Shown here one piece after another: positions 1 through 10,956 of a stretch of 64,000 nucleotides of DNA (position 1 is its first letter; each line of letters opens with the position of its first letter). Location of the stretch: the NCBI GenBank assembly GCA_020205615.1, contig JAINUW010000692.1, forward strand, positions 516,447 to 580,446, in the 5' to 3' direction. The notes under the pieces are model-generated. The model was not told the origin of the DNA. It searched no databases and saw only the letters and a list, made by a program, of their open reading frames with translations. The translations under genes and the position numbers were made by a program. The stretch is from Panax quinquefolius (lineage: Eukaryota; Streptophyta; Magnoliopsida; Apiales; Araliaceae).

Positions 1-483
1 ATAAGTTGTGCTTAATTTCAACTGTGTTCCTAATTGTTCTTGCAAACTTCTCCAGAAGTTCGATGTGAATCATGGATCACGATCTGACACACTCGATACT
101 GGTACTCCATGTCTGGAAATAATTTCCTTGATATAGAGTTTAGCTAACTGGTCTAAGTTATACTTGACCCTAATTGGTAAGAAGTTAGCTGATTTCGTCA
201 ATCGGTCAACTATTACCCAAATCGAATCGTACCCTTTTGTCGTTGTTGGAAGTCCCACCACGAAATCCAACGAGATATGCTCCCACTTCCATTCTGGAAT
301 CTCCAATGACTGTAACAATCAACTGGGTCTTTGATGTTCGGCCTTAACTTTTTGACAAGTCAAGCACCTACTCACATACTCTGCTATTTCTCTCTTCAAG
401 TTTGGGCACCAAAAATTCTGTCGAAGGTCTTGATACATCTTAGTGCTACCAGGATGTATCGAGTACCGTGAACTATGAACTTC
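1..483 (-). pseudogene. A1 integrase, N-terminal and central part (window-edge partial)
   Basis: This holds the zinc-binding region with its C-L-T-C pair, then the start of the catalytic core: the first Asp in LDFVVGLP and the second in SDRDP. Integrase would insert the retrotransposon cDNA into the genome. The reading frame is broken by TAA at about 484 (CAA in A2), TGA near 329 (GGC in A2), and TGA at 70-72, directly after SDRDP, where an Arg codon CGA became TGA. The last stop is also in A2 but not in A3 or A4. The rest of integrase, including the catalytic Glu and chromodomain, lies outside the window; base 1 corresponds to about 9046 in A2. Confidence 0.85.
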
Positions 484-1428
484 TTATAACACTTGCTCTT
501 TTAATTCCATCTCACTCGGAACCCAAATTCTTCCTTCAAATCTTAATAATCCCTCATTATCAAGACTATACTTTGCATCTTCCTTCTCGGATAACCGCTT
601 CTTCATTTGGTTACAATCATCAGTCTTGAGTTGTACCATCTTGACTCTCTCTACGATACTAGATTGCATCTCCATCGTAAAAAGTATCTGTCCCGACTCA
701 CTCGGTATCTTTAATTCTATCTCCATCCCAGCCATCTCTATTATTAACTCATTTTGAGTCGTTAATATAGACAACCTTTCCCGACCCTTCCTACTTATGG
801 CGTCGGTAACTACATTGGCTTTCCCAGGTTGATACAGGATTTCATAATCGTAATCCTTTATCAACTCTAGCCATCTTCTCTGCCTCATATTCAACTCCTT
901 CTGAGTGAAGATATACTTTAGACTCTTATGGTCCGTATATATCTCACATTTTTTCCCATAAAGATAATGTCTCAATATCTTTAGGGCAAATACTACCGCG
1001 GTCAGTTCCAAATCATGAGTAGGATAAACCTTCTCATAATCCTTCAACTACCGTGATGCACACGCAATGACTTTGCCATGGTGCATGAGCACACAACCAA
1101 GTCCCCTATGCGAAGCATCACTATACACTACGAAATTTCCCGTGTCATCTGGTAATGACAATACAGGCGCTTCACTTAATCTTTTCTTCAGTTCTTGAAA
1201 ACTGTCTTCACGTTTATCAGTCCATATGTACTTCACCGTCTTTCTTGTCAAGTTAGTCAATGGGGTAGCTATCTTCGAAAAATCTTGGATAAATCTTCGA
1301 TAGTATCCCGCTAACCCTAGGAAACTTCGCACCTCAGTTAGCGTTTTCGGTTGTTCCCAGTTTATCACTGCTACTACCTTTGCTGGATCCACTGAAATCC
1401 CTTCGTGGTCAATGACATGACCTAAAAA
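484..1428 (-). pseudogene. A1 pol: end of RT, RNase H and linker
   Basis: Two open stretches, 1048-1392 and 484-1047, are separated by a single in-frame TAG at 1048 (CAG in A2). The first covers the RT connection ([16 protein letters not shown]) and the first RNase H Asp in VVYSDASH. The second has the remaining RNase H acidic positions, in [16 protein letters not shown] and ANVVTDAIS, followed by the charged linker into integrase. RNase H would degrade the RNA strand of the RNA-DNA hybrid during reverse transcription. The catalytic residues are all present, so the damage here is stop codons rather than loss of active-site residues. Confidence 0.85.
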
Positions 1429-3722
1429 CTATACTTTCTCCAGCCAAAATTTACACTTAGTAAATTTTGCATATAACTTCTCCTTTCTTAATGTCTCCAA
1501 CACTAGTCTTAAATGTTCAGCATGGTCTTCTGGCGTCTTAGAATAGACTAGAATATCATCGATAAACACAACGACGAACTTGTTCAAATATAGTTTGAAC
1601 ACTCTGTTCATCATATCCATAAATGCAGCTGGTGCATTTGTCAACCCAAATGACATCACCAGAAACTCGTAATGACCATAACGAGTTCTGAATGTCGTTT
1701 TTGGTACATCCTCCTTCCTAACCTTCAACTGGTGAAACCCCGTCCGTAAATCTATTTTAGAAAAATACTTTGCCCCTTTCAACTGATCAAAGAGATCATT
1801 GATCTTGGGCAATGGGTATTTATTCTTTATCGTTAACTTGTTCAACTCTCGATAGTCGATACAAAGCCTTAACGATCCATCTTTCTTCTTGACAAACAAT
1901 ACCGGTGCACCCCATGGGGAAACACTTGGCTGGATGTATTTTCTATACAATAGTTCCTGTAATTGAACCATTAACTCCTTCATTTCCACAGGCGCCATAC
2001 GGTATGGTGCCCCTGAAACTGGTGTCGCTCCTGGCACAATGTCTACTACGAATTCGATCTCCCTATCCGTCGGTAAACCCGGTAACTCACTTGGAAATAC
2101 ATCTATAAATTCCTTCACTATAGGTATTTGTTCCATGGTTGCTCCCACTCGCTGGGTATCAACAACATGACATAGATAACCTACACACCCCTTCCTTAAC
2201 AGTTTTCTAGTTTGTGTCATCGTAAGACAACACGAATGTCCCGGTAATTTATTACCGTAAAATACTACCGGAGGTTGTTTTCGCGTCCTGATGCTCACAC
2301 ATTTCTTTTGGCAATCTATAATTGCTCTATGGTTAATCAACCAATCCATTCCGAGAATTACATCGAATTCTCCCAACTTTATCGGTATTAAATCTACCGA
2401 CAACTTACACCCACGTATATCTACACAACAACTCCTATGAATACTTTCAATCGGAATTATCTCTTCGTTTGCTACCTTAATGTTCAAAGGTATAGGCAAC
2501 ATTTCGGGAAGTAATTCTAGTCGTCTAGCAAAATCCATTGCTATAAATGAACAAGTAGCACCCGAATCATTGATCGGAATAATACCTGCAACTAAATCCC
2601 CCGATGCCACCGCATCTTGGACCGTCATATTAAAAGTGTGGGCCATTGATCTACCTGGCGGAGATGGACCACTAATAGCCAACTTACCTCTATTAGTGCC
2701 CTTATTTCCTTCCATACCCTTCTTCGGGCAATTCTTTGCTATGTGGTTGGTCGAACCACTTACAAAACATCCATGGTTCTTCTTCGAATTGGGACAGTTA
2801 GGCGAAATATGCCCTTCCTGCCCACAATTATAACATACTGCCTTACCCTTGAGACAGACTCCTAAGTGAATCTTCCTGCATGTTTTACAGGTGTCCATCC
2901 TTCTTTTGGAATCCCCTTGTTTCACTCCGGTATTCCCAGAGTTAAAAACCTTCCTCTTCTGACCGTCACCACTACCACTGGCTCCTTCGGTCTTTATTCC
3001 CCCATCAACTCTCCCTTTATTTTTCTTATCCTTGTGGTACTTGTTGAGAGCCTCATTCCTACCCTCGGTAATTATTGCCTTCCCTAGCATGGTTCCAAAG
3101 GAAGTACTTTGAAACACCGAGATCCAGCTATACAGCCAGGGTTTCAAGCCCTGCTCGAATCTCCTAGCCTTTCTCGCCGGTGTCCACTTGGTGTGGAGCA
3201 AATCGTGCGATTCATTAAACTCAAAAGATATCTTTGGGAACTGCATTTTATCCCCTTGTTTTAATTCCAGAAACCTCATTTCCATTCTCCCTTGCATACT
3301 CGTGGGAAAATAGTTCTCGAAGAAAATCTCCTTAAACCTTTCCCACGTTAGGTTTCCTATATCTATTTCTACTTTGGTTTGCCTCCCACCGAAGTTGGCC
3401 TCTCCTTTCATCAAATAGGTTGCAAAGGCAACCTTTTGACCCTCCTCCACATTTGCTATAACAAATGCTTTCTCAATTTCTTTTACCCAAGTCGAGGCTT
3501 TCTATAGGTCCGTAGTTCCTTTGAACTTAAAGTGAATGATACTTTTAAAGTCCTTAAAAGTAGTAGCTTCGTATTACTCCTGTGAATTACTGGTACATTA
3601 GCCTCGTTTCTATTAAATGCGACCATTAAAAGATTAACGAACTCTTGCATTGGATTAACCGGACCACCCTCCGGTTGGTTAACATTATCGTCTTGATTTC
3701 ATTGTCTCTTTCTTGGCGGCAT
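1429..3722 (-). pseudogene. A1 gag-protease-RT polyprotein, disrupted
   Basis: The gag start is taken as the ATG ending at 3722, matching MPPTRRQRN of A2 and MPPRKRQRN of A4. A frame break falls near 3451, after which 673 codons stay open to a TAG at 1429-1431. Order: capsid ([16 protein letters not shown]), a basic region, CCHC zinc knuckles ([14 protein letters not shown] intact; the second reads [14 protein letters not shown], with its second Cys changed to Ser), protease ([11 protein letters not shown] and VILGMDWL), then RT to [10 protein letters not shown]. Eight codons just before the protease active site are missing compared with A4. The TAG after FWLEKV is shared with A2. The roughly 310 bp between gag and ORF1 (3723-4031) has no gene. 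Confidence 0.87.
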
Positions 3723-4031
3723 TTTGCTGTCAAGAAAATAACACATCATTATTACTTTCTTCTTGTTGATTAGTTATTATTTACGATAAAACAATAACTC
3801 ATCCTCATTACTCAATATGTTCCATAAAAGAGAATTATATTGATTCTTAACTTGTAGTATAATACTGCATTGTTTACATTACTCAGCCTTAGCTGATTAC
3901 ATTACCATCCTGCAATTACTTTCCAAAAATTGGGATTTGCAAAAGACTACCCTTGATATACAAAAGTGGGTTTTATGTCACTACTAGATACATAATATTT
4001 AAATATCTAATCTACTCTAGCTATTGCTAGA

Positions 4032-4652
4032 TTACATCTGCCGAATGGCATTCTCGAAATCTTTCTTGGCCAAACCGGCTATGACATCTCGACTAATGGT
4101 ATGTCGAGTCTACCCTGCTTCCACTGGATAACCAGCTACTTGCTGTTGGAAGTCCACGTGAGAACTCCTATGCATATTGGACATCCTCTCCAACTTCTGC
4201 TGTTTAGTCTTTAGCTCCTGCTTGAGCTCAAAGACTTCACATTTCAGCTCTCGGACCGTGTCCTTAGCTAGAATTCTATCATCGTGCTCTTCTTCCCACA
4301 TACCCTCCATGCTAGTCTTGTCCTCACGGACAGCTTGGAGTTCCTCTTCCAACTCCTTCACCTCGTGGTAGTAATGGACATTCCTGTCCAAAACTGACAT
4401 AAACAGTGCCTTCATTGACTACCCCGTAGACCATTCTTCTATAGGTGGAACCTGATCAAAGGACATTATGTCCACCTCTTCCTCCATCATACCATCAAAT
4501 ATGGACATGTAGTCCAAATTGTCCGAGTCTCCAGACTTTATTGTCACCACCTTTGGCTATATTGCTACGGGATTAGGTAGTATCTCTACCCGATTAACAG
4601 AGTCCTCGCTCACAACATGTATATCTCTATACATATCATTTTCTCCTGACAT
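4032..4652 (-). pseudogene. A1 ORF1: extra coiled-coil protein upstream of gag
   Basis: A 207-codon frame in the sense direction, between the primer binding site and gag. Start ATG at 4652 (MSGENDMYRD), stop TAA at 4032-4034. It has three in-frame stops: one after GTAGCAATA (GAG in A2 changed to TAG), one at STG*SMKA, and TAG at 4110-4112 (CAG in A2). The protein is acidic at the N terminus; a Leu/Glu/Lys-rich stretch (VKELEEELQAVRED) predicts a coiled coil, and the conserved C terminus reads TRHTISRDVIAGLAKKD. I do not recognise the family. Equivalent frames occur in A2, A3 and A4, so it belongs to the element. It may be structural or a Gag cofactor, but that is only a guess. Confidence 0.7.
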
Positions 4653-4810
4653 CTATAATAATACAATATAGTTTGATTAGTACACGTTAGTAAAATAATA
4701 AAAACACATAACATAATATAATGCATTTTTATAAGGTTATCTTTCATCTTTTACTTCTTTATTAAGGTTATGACTTAAGGTTCTAATCCCCCTTAAGTTT
4801 TATAACCTAA

Positions 4811-4822
4811 GCTTTGATACCA
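4811..4822 (-). promoter_or_regulatory. A1 primer binding site (initiator tRNA-Met type)
   Basis: On the minus strand this reads TGGTATCAAAGC, three bases inside the LTR edge at 4826. It is complementary to the 3' end of initiator tRNA-Met and would prime minus-strand cDNA synthesis. The same site is present in A2 and A3. The bases 4653-4810 between it and ORF1 are AT-rich leader. Confidence 0.85.
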
Positions 4823-6318
4823 ACTTATGGCGCCCCAAATCCGGTATCTTCCAACCCGAGCGGATGGTGCTATATCTTGCATAACATTCACACATTCATT
4901 CAATTGAAAAGTCACAAAAAACGAACATAACTTTTATATATTAAAAGTAATATTTACATTTCCCAGGTTCTATACCCGTTACAAAGGTTCTTTGTCATAA
5001 TATTTATTACATTACAACAATGGACCTATACTATTACAAGACAGTTTAATAATCTGCCATAGCTTTTCCTTTATCTTTATTCGATCCTTCGGGACGTTCA
5101 GTCTTAGCTGCATTCATATGGTTCAAGCAAGAGTGAGCATAACTAGCTCAGGAAGTATAACAATTTCAATAACAACATGCTTGATACATATGAATCGTAT
5201 ATCTTCGATAACTGAACAATAGTTATGAAGTACTATTGATAATTCAAAATAGCACTTCATCTTTCTTTCAAAATGTTTCACAATGAATAATATTCAGTAA
5301 AACATTCACTCCGGTCAAAGACATCGAGTATTCATTCTTTCTTTAAAAAAGAAAACCCGGAACTAAGTCCGTAAGCCCAGTATTACTTATGAGCACTTCT
5401 AGGTGATCAGCCTATTGTACTCTATGTTGATCAACATTACATCCATTAAACGTATGTACGTTTAATCATTTGGCAACCTCACGTGCCTGTCGTTTAACCG
5501 ACAAAACATTTGCTTAACATTTCATTCTTCTTTTGAAAACCATATCAAATAGCTGACAAAAGATCATAACATTTGATAACAGATGAATAGATTATCAATA
5601 ATCCACTCAATATATCAAGTCTAGCCAAAGAATTGGCTTTACTTTATTGCAATTCAATTCATGAGAAAGAATACATGAACGTCAAAAACTTGTTCAGATT
5701 GAACTGAGACAAGAGTTAGAATACTTGCCTTTAGCGTCTGCTACTGAGTATTTTACTTTACGTCCGAGTCTTGCAAGTCTCTTCAATACATGATCACATA
5801 ATGCCTTTACATTAGGTCACATATAATCAAGTATGTATTCGACTATATCTTACCCTTCATCTCAATCTAATTTGTGTAGTAGATTTGATTATTAGTCATT
5901 CTTATTTATCAAGGTTGTTTCAACCTTTACTCAACCTTCTCAAGGTTTCATAAAGCTTAACAACGTTATCCTATATTCCTTCATGTATGCTTATATTCAA
6001 TGTTTAATTATAAACCTTTTCTTTTACTTGCAACTGTTCTTCACTATCCATGATTCGAGCCGGTGGCATGGCTACGGCTCTTATAGCTTTCATAGCTCTT
6101 TGTTGAAAGTTAGCGATCTAGAGGTCCGGACTCGACTGGCTGCGGTGGAGTCCTAGATTAATGGGCATGGCTTGACGCGAGTTTCCAAGTGTACCACGAA
6201 CCTTTGCTTTCGGTCTTCTTGGCGTGACTAATTGGTCTTGAGGTGGTGGCCATGGCTGCCTTCTGCATGCACCGTAAAAATTTTTAATTTCTTGAAATTT
6301 TGCGAACTTCCCGGACGC

Positions 6319-6334
6319 ATAACTTCTTCGTTAT
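6319..6334 (-). repeat. Conserved 16-bp palindrome in LTR A
   Basis: ATAACGAAGAAGTTAT in LTR orientation, with ATAAC/GTTAT arms around a 6-bp centre. It recurs in the LTR at 13870-17259 (15365-15380), in A4 (32223-32238), in C (39497-39512, one change) and in the inverted C fragment (37693-37708). In every case a GC-rich, poorly conserved block follows on its 3' side. Role unknown; it could be a transcribed hairpin or a protein-binding site. Confidence 0.6.
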
Positions 6335-7292
6335 AAATCCGAATTGGCTCGTTCAAAAGCCTACGATTCACAAATTACGTAATCAACACGTCCATGCAAG
6401 AATTTTATCTATTCGACTTCGTTTGTTAAAAATTCACCTATTGGTTCATTTTTTAACGTAAACGATAAACGTTCGTGAACGTTCAGCGCTCGTTTCTTCG
6501 TTCTAAGTCAGAATTCGCTCATTTTCGAGTCCGCAACTCTTAAATGACGAACATGACTTGTCTCCATTTGAAAATAACATTTTCGAGCTCAAACTCAAAA
6601 TTTGACTTCCATTCCGAGAATTTTACGAATTCGAAGATTATCGTCTAATCGTGCGATTTCCGGCAAACCTTCATTCTTATGACTTGTTCAATATTACAAA
6701 TGAATTACATTCATAATGTGAAAATCTTTAACATGCTAATTCCAACAACTTATAGTTGAAGTTGGATTTTGTCTTATTTCTTTCATGAGCTTATAACTTG
6801 ATAAATTATAAACTACTTATAACTTCTTGGTTCTTACTTAAGAAAGTTATAATCCTTAACTTATCATGCATACATGTTTTCACACATACAACTTCATTCT
6901 TGTATACATGATATATATATATACATACAAATTCTTTTACTTCCATATTACTTTCATTAATAAACTCATTTTAATGCTTTCACATAAGTTTACTACTTAT
7001 GTTAACTTAAATGACTTATTACCAACTTATGTGGCTTAAGTTCATTATTTATTCATACATCTTACTCTTTATCATTCATGATCCTTAATTCAATCTTTTC
7101 TTATCAACCTATCATGCTAGAGATAGAAGATAATTGGAGAAGAGGATCTTACTTTAGAAGTTCTTTATAAATAACTTCTTTCTTCTTCTTATGTAAGTAG
7201 CTTATTACAGCTTACTCACCCTAAAAATTTAGCACTTTGAGAGAGAGTGTTTAGATTATTTGAACAACTACCAAATGACTTGCCAACCTTCA

Positions 7293-7358
7293 CTATTTAT
7301 AGAATATGCAAGGTTTAGGGCAATTTAGACATTACACTAACCACCTCCTTACTATTCA
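7293..7358 (-). promoter_or_regulatory. Core promoter of the A LTR: TATA box and upstream 17-bp motif
   Basis: The TATA box CTATAAATAG lies at 7293-7302 (minus), about 0.92 kb from the LTR start. Some 40 bp upstream, at 7341-7358, is TGAATAGTAAGGAGGTGG. The same pair occurs in the second A LTR (TATA 16342-16350, motif 16390-16407), in A4 and in C, which supports a promoter role. A CT-rich tract follows the TATA box at 7237-7249. The start of transcription is inferred, not seen. Confidence 0.62.
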
Positions 7359-7386
7359 TTAATTGCTAGCTTATTCCTTATCCTTT

Positions 7387-7500
7387 GCTTGGTCAATACT
7401 CACCTAACTTGGCCATTACATTAACTTGATCACCACTTATTAAGCTTGGCTACCACACTAACTTGGTCACCACTCATAATACTTGATAATCACACTTTAA
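7387..7500 (-). repeat. Degenerate 18-20-bp tandem repeats upstream of the LTR promoter
   Basis: About six imperfect units resembling ACTTGGTCACCACT are strung end to end (plus-strand reading), immediately upstream of the core promoter in LTR orientation. The copies at about 16434-16545 and 25181-25261 carry the same array. Clustered short repeats at this position resemble enhancer boxes in other plant LTRs, but activity is inferred. Confidence 0.55.
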
Positions 7501-8225
7501 CCATATTAACATGGTTTGCTCCATGGATCACACAACTCATGGGCTTCTAGCTTGGGCTTAGTTAACTTAACCTTTGGGCTTTGCATTAACAAACATTATT
7601 TTGTTTATTAACTCAATAGTTGGGCCTTAAACTTCATTGACTTGGGCTTGCATAAAATCTTAATCAATCTTCACAAGTTTATTACATAATACATATACAT
7701 ATAATTTATGTATCATTTTCGTATTCCAATTCATATAAAATCGATATACGATAATTCATTCTTCATACAAACTCGTATAATACTTCATATTATACTCGTT
7801 TCCATTCATTAGTACAATACCTAAGTATCATACAATTATTACTTTACTCATTCCTATTTCGCTTTACTTAACGTTTATAACTTAAGTCATGCAAATTTAA
7901 ATATTACGCTTTCCATAACTAGATTATTATCACATAACCCATCTTACCTTAATATTCTATCATCACGTATTTCTAGAAAATTCAAAAATAATTCCCAAGC
8001 ACGTACTGATGAATAGTGTTTTTCGAAAAATTTCTCGAAAAACCTTTATTTTCATCTTAGAAATTCAAACACTTTAATTCCTTCACGTAGCATAAATACT
8101 ACGACCTTCCGATATCAATAGGTTATAGAATGACAACCATCTTGATAACACATATAATATGATTTTATTATTATTTAATTTAAAAAAATTATTTTACATA
8201 AGATCCGAATTTCTCGGTCGTTACA

Positions 8226-8261
8226 TTCTTCCCCCCTTATAAAGATTCTGTCCCCAAAATC
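8226..8261 (-). promoter_or_regulatory. A2 polypurine tract with adjoining hairpin
   Basis: On the minus strand TATAAGGGGGGAAGAA abuts the LTR start at 8225 and would prime plus-strand cDNA synthesis. Just upstream, 8244-8261 reads GATTTTGGGGACAGAATC, an imperfect version of the hairpin GATTCTGGGGACAGAATC seen in A4 and B-prime. It lies right after the integrase stop codon. Confidence 0.85.
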
Positions 8262-8271
8262 TCGTCTTACT

Positions 8272-9525
8272 CTACTCAAATAGATGAGGAAAATTTTTCT
8301 TCATCTTTTCTTCTAATTCCCATGTTGCTTCCTTAGCATCATGGTTCTTCCATAATACCTTTACTGATGATATTACTTTGTTCCTCAGAACTTGCTCTTT
8401 TCTATCAATGATTTGAATCGGCGATTCTTTATATGATAAATCCTTCTCGATATGAATCGGCTCATACTCAATTACGTGCTTATAGTCCGGCTTATATGGA
8501 CGTAATACAGATACGTGAAACACGTTATGTATTCTTTCTAGGTCTGGAGGTAATGCTATCATATACGCTACCTCTCTTACCTTTTTTAATACTTCAAAAG
8601 GTCCTATAAACCTTGGACTTAACTTTCCTTTCTTTCCAAAGCGTATCTTTCTTTTCCAGGGAGATACCTTTAGAAACACATACGAACCTACTTCAAACTC
8701 TCGATTTAATCTATACGAGTCCGCATACTTCTTCTGTCTGTCTTGAGCTGAAACAAGACACATTCGAATTAACTTAACCACATCCGCTGTTTGCTGCATC
8801 AATTCTGGTCCTAGCATCCGACGTTCTCCCACCTCATCCCAACACAATGGTGTTCTACACCTTCTTTCGTATAGAGCTTCATAAGGCGGCATACCTATGC
8901 TTGCATGATAACTGTTATTATATGCAAACTCTACCAGTGGTAGATGATCATCCCAACTACCCTTAAAATCCATGACGCAAGACCTCAACATGTCTTCTAA
9001 CGTCTGAATTGTTCTCTCGCTCTGCCCATCAGTTTGTGGATGATAAGCTGTGCTTAATTTCAACTGTGTTCCCAACTGTTTTTGAAAACTTCTCCAGAAG
9101 TTCGATGTGAATCATGGATCACGATCTGACACAATCGATACTGGTACTCCATGTCTGGAAATAATTTCCTTGATATAGAGTTTAGCTAACTGGTCTAAGT
9201 TATACTTGACCCTAATTGGTAAGAAGTTAGCTGATTTCGTCAATCGGTCAACTATTACCCAAATCGAATCGTACCCTTTTGCCATTGTTGGAAGTCCCAC
9301 CACGAAATCCATCGAGATATGCTACCACTTCCATTCTGGAATCTCCAATGACTGTAACAAGCCACTGGGTCTTTGATGTTCGGCCTTAACTTTTTGACAA
9401 GTCAAGCACCTACTCACATACTCTGCTATTTCTCTCTTCAAGTTTGGCCACCAAAAACTTTGTCGAAGGTCTTGATACATCTTAGTGCTACCAGGATGTA
9501 TCGAGTACCGTGAACTATGAGCTTC
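8272..9525 (-). pseudogene. A2 integrase with C-terminal chromodomain-like tail
   Basis: From the N terminus (about 9525): zinc-binding [10 protein letters not shown] and CLTC, Asp in MDFVVGLP, Asp in SDRDP, the catalytic Glu region in [15 protein letters not shown], a basic C-terminal domain (GKLSPRFIGPFEVLKKV), and a tail ending SSVKVLWKNHDAKEATWELE. That tail matches the divergent chromodomain of Tekay-type elements, thought to steer integration to heterochromatin; the usual aromatic-cage pattern is not obvious. Stops: TAG at 9322 (GAG to TAG) and TGA at 9112-9114 (Arg CGA to TGA, shared with A1). The frame then stays open from 9075 to the natural stop at 8272. Confidence 0.9.
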
Positions 9526-10470
9526 TTGTAACACTTGCTCTTTTAATTCCGTCTCACTCGAAACCCAAATTCTTCCTTCAAATCTTAATAATCCCTCATT
9601 ATCAAGACTATACTTTGCATCTTCCATCTCGGATAACCGCTTCTTCATTTGGTTACACTCATCAGTCTTGAGTTGTACCATCTTGACTCTCTCTACGATA
9701 GTAGATTGCATCTCCGTCGTAAAAAGTATCTGTCCCGACTTACTCGGTATCTTTAATTCTATCTCCATCCTAGCCATCTCTGTTATTAACTCATTTTGAG
9801 TCGTTAACATAGACAACCTTTCCCGACCCTTCCTACTTATGGCGTCGGCAACTACATTGGCTTTCCAAGGTTGATATAGGATTTCACAATCGTAATCCTT
9901 TATCAACTCTAGCCATCTTCTCTGCCTCATATTCACCTCCTTCTGAGTGAAGATATACTTTAGACTCTTATGGTCCGTATATATCTCACATTTTTCCCCA
10001 TAAAGATAATGTCTCCATATCTTTAGGTCAAATACTACCGCGGCTAGTTCCAAATCATGAGTAGGATAAACCTTCTCATAATCCTTCAACTGCCGTGATG
10101 CATACGCAATGACTTTGCCATGGTGCATGAGCACACAACCAAGTCCCCTATGCAAAGCATCACTATACACTACGAAATTTCCCGTGTCATCTGGCAATGA
10201 CAATACAGGCGCTTCACTTAATCTTTTCTTCAGTTCTTGAAAACTGTCTTCACATTTATCAGTCCATACGTACTTCATCGTCTTTCTTGTCAAGTTAGTC
10301 AATGGGGTAGCTATCTTTGAAAAATCTTGGATAAAACTTTGATAGTATCCCGCTAACCATAGGAAACTCCGCACCTCAGTCAGTGTTTTCGGTTGTTCCC
10401 AATTCATCACTGCTTCTACCTTTACTGGATCCACTGAAATCCCTTCGTGGTCAATGACATGACCTAAAAG
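9526..10470 (-). pseudogene. A2 pol: RT connection, RNase H and linker
   Basis: Open from an internal Met at 10434 downstream into integrase. It contains EVRSFLWLAGYYQSFI (RT connection), then RNase H with its four acidic positions in [24 protein letters not shown] and ANVVADAIS. The linker is Lys/Glu-rich ([15 protein letters not shown]). It lies directly downstream of a TAG (10471-10473) that truncates RT. Compared with A1, two stops are absent here, so A1 and A2 have also decayed independently. Confidence 0.88.
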
Positions 10471-10956
10471 CTATACTTTCTCCAGCCAAAATTCACACTT
10501 AGTAAATTTCGCATATAACTTCTCCTTTCTTAGTGTCTCCAACACTAGTCTTAAATGTTCACCATGATCTTCTGGCGTCTTAGAATAGACTAGAATATCA
10601 TCGATAAACACAACGACGAACTTGTTCAAATATAGTTTGAACACTCTGTTCATCATATCCATAAATGCAGCTGGTGCATTTGTCAACCCAAATGACATCA
10701 CTAGAAACTCGTAATGACCATTACGAGTTCTGAATGCCGTTTTTGGTACATCCTCCTTCCTAACCTTCAACTGGTGATACCCCATTTGCAAATCTATTTT
10801 AGAAAAATACTTTGCCCCTTTCAACTGGTCAAAGAGATCATCGATCCTGGGCAATGGGTATTTATTCTTTATCGTTAACTTGTTCAACTCTCGATAGTCG
10901 ATATAAAGCCTTAACGATCCATCTTTCTTCTTGACAAACAATACAGTACACCCCAT
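10471..10956 (-). pseudogene. A2 reverse transcriptase core
   Basis: RT palm and fingers: [56 protein letters not shown] and the catalytic FIDDILVYS. It would copy element RNA into DNA in virus-like particles. Upstream, a 2-bp deletion near 10945 (A1 has CAATACCGGTGCACC) shifts the frame from gag-protease. Downstream it ends at TAG 10471-10473, where A4 and B5 have a Gln codon (CAG or CAA). The stop is shared with A1. Confidence 0.9.

Larger units (their letters stand above)
4826..8225 (-). repeat. LTR shared by A1 (5' LTR) and A2 (3' LTR), 3,400 bp
   Basis: In element orientation it starts TGTAACGACCGAG at 8225 and ends GGCGCCATA at 4826, where the canonical ...TACA (seen in the copy at 13870) has mutated. 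It is flanked on one side by the A1 primer binding site and on the other by the A2 polypurine tract, which shows it is shared. It is nearly identical to 13870-17259 over long stretches (for example about 6280-6440 and 15325-15485). Differences concentrate in a GC-rich block at about 6050-6290. It contains no gene; short frames in it are chance. Confidence 0.9.

Noticed and set aside
2480..2833. Plus-strand frames of 117 codons repeated at 2480-2833 and 11521-11874, and of 73 codons at 2866-3087 and 11907-12128
   Set aside because: They lie exactly opposite gag zinc-knuckle and protease sequence. Their conservation follows from A1 and A2 being copies, and no start or codon pattern supports expression.
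4811..4822. tRNA gene fragment
   Set aside because: Only the 12-15 bases complementary to a tRNA 3' end are present, next to an LTR, so it is a primer binding site.
1..4825. Possibility of an Ogre/Tat-type element because of the extra ORF before gag
   Set aside because: Integrase, chromodomain-like tail and tRNA-Met primer site fit chromoviruses, and there is no second (archaeal-type) RNase H between RNase H and integrase.
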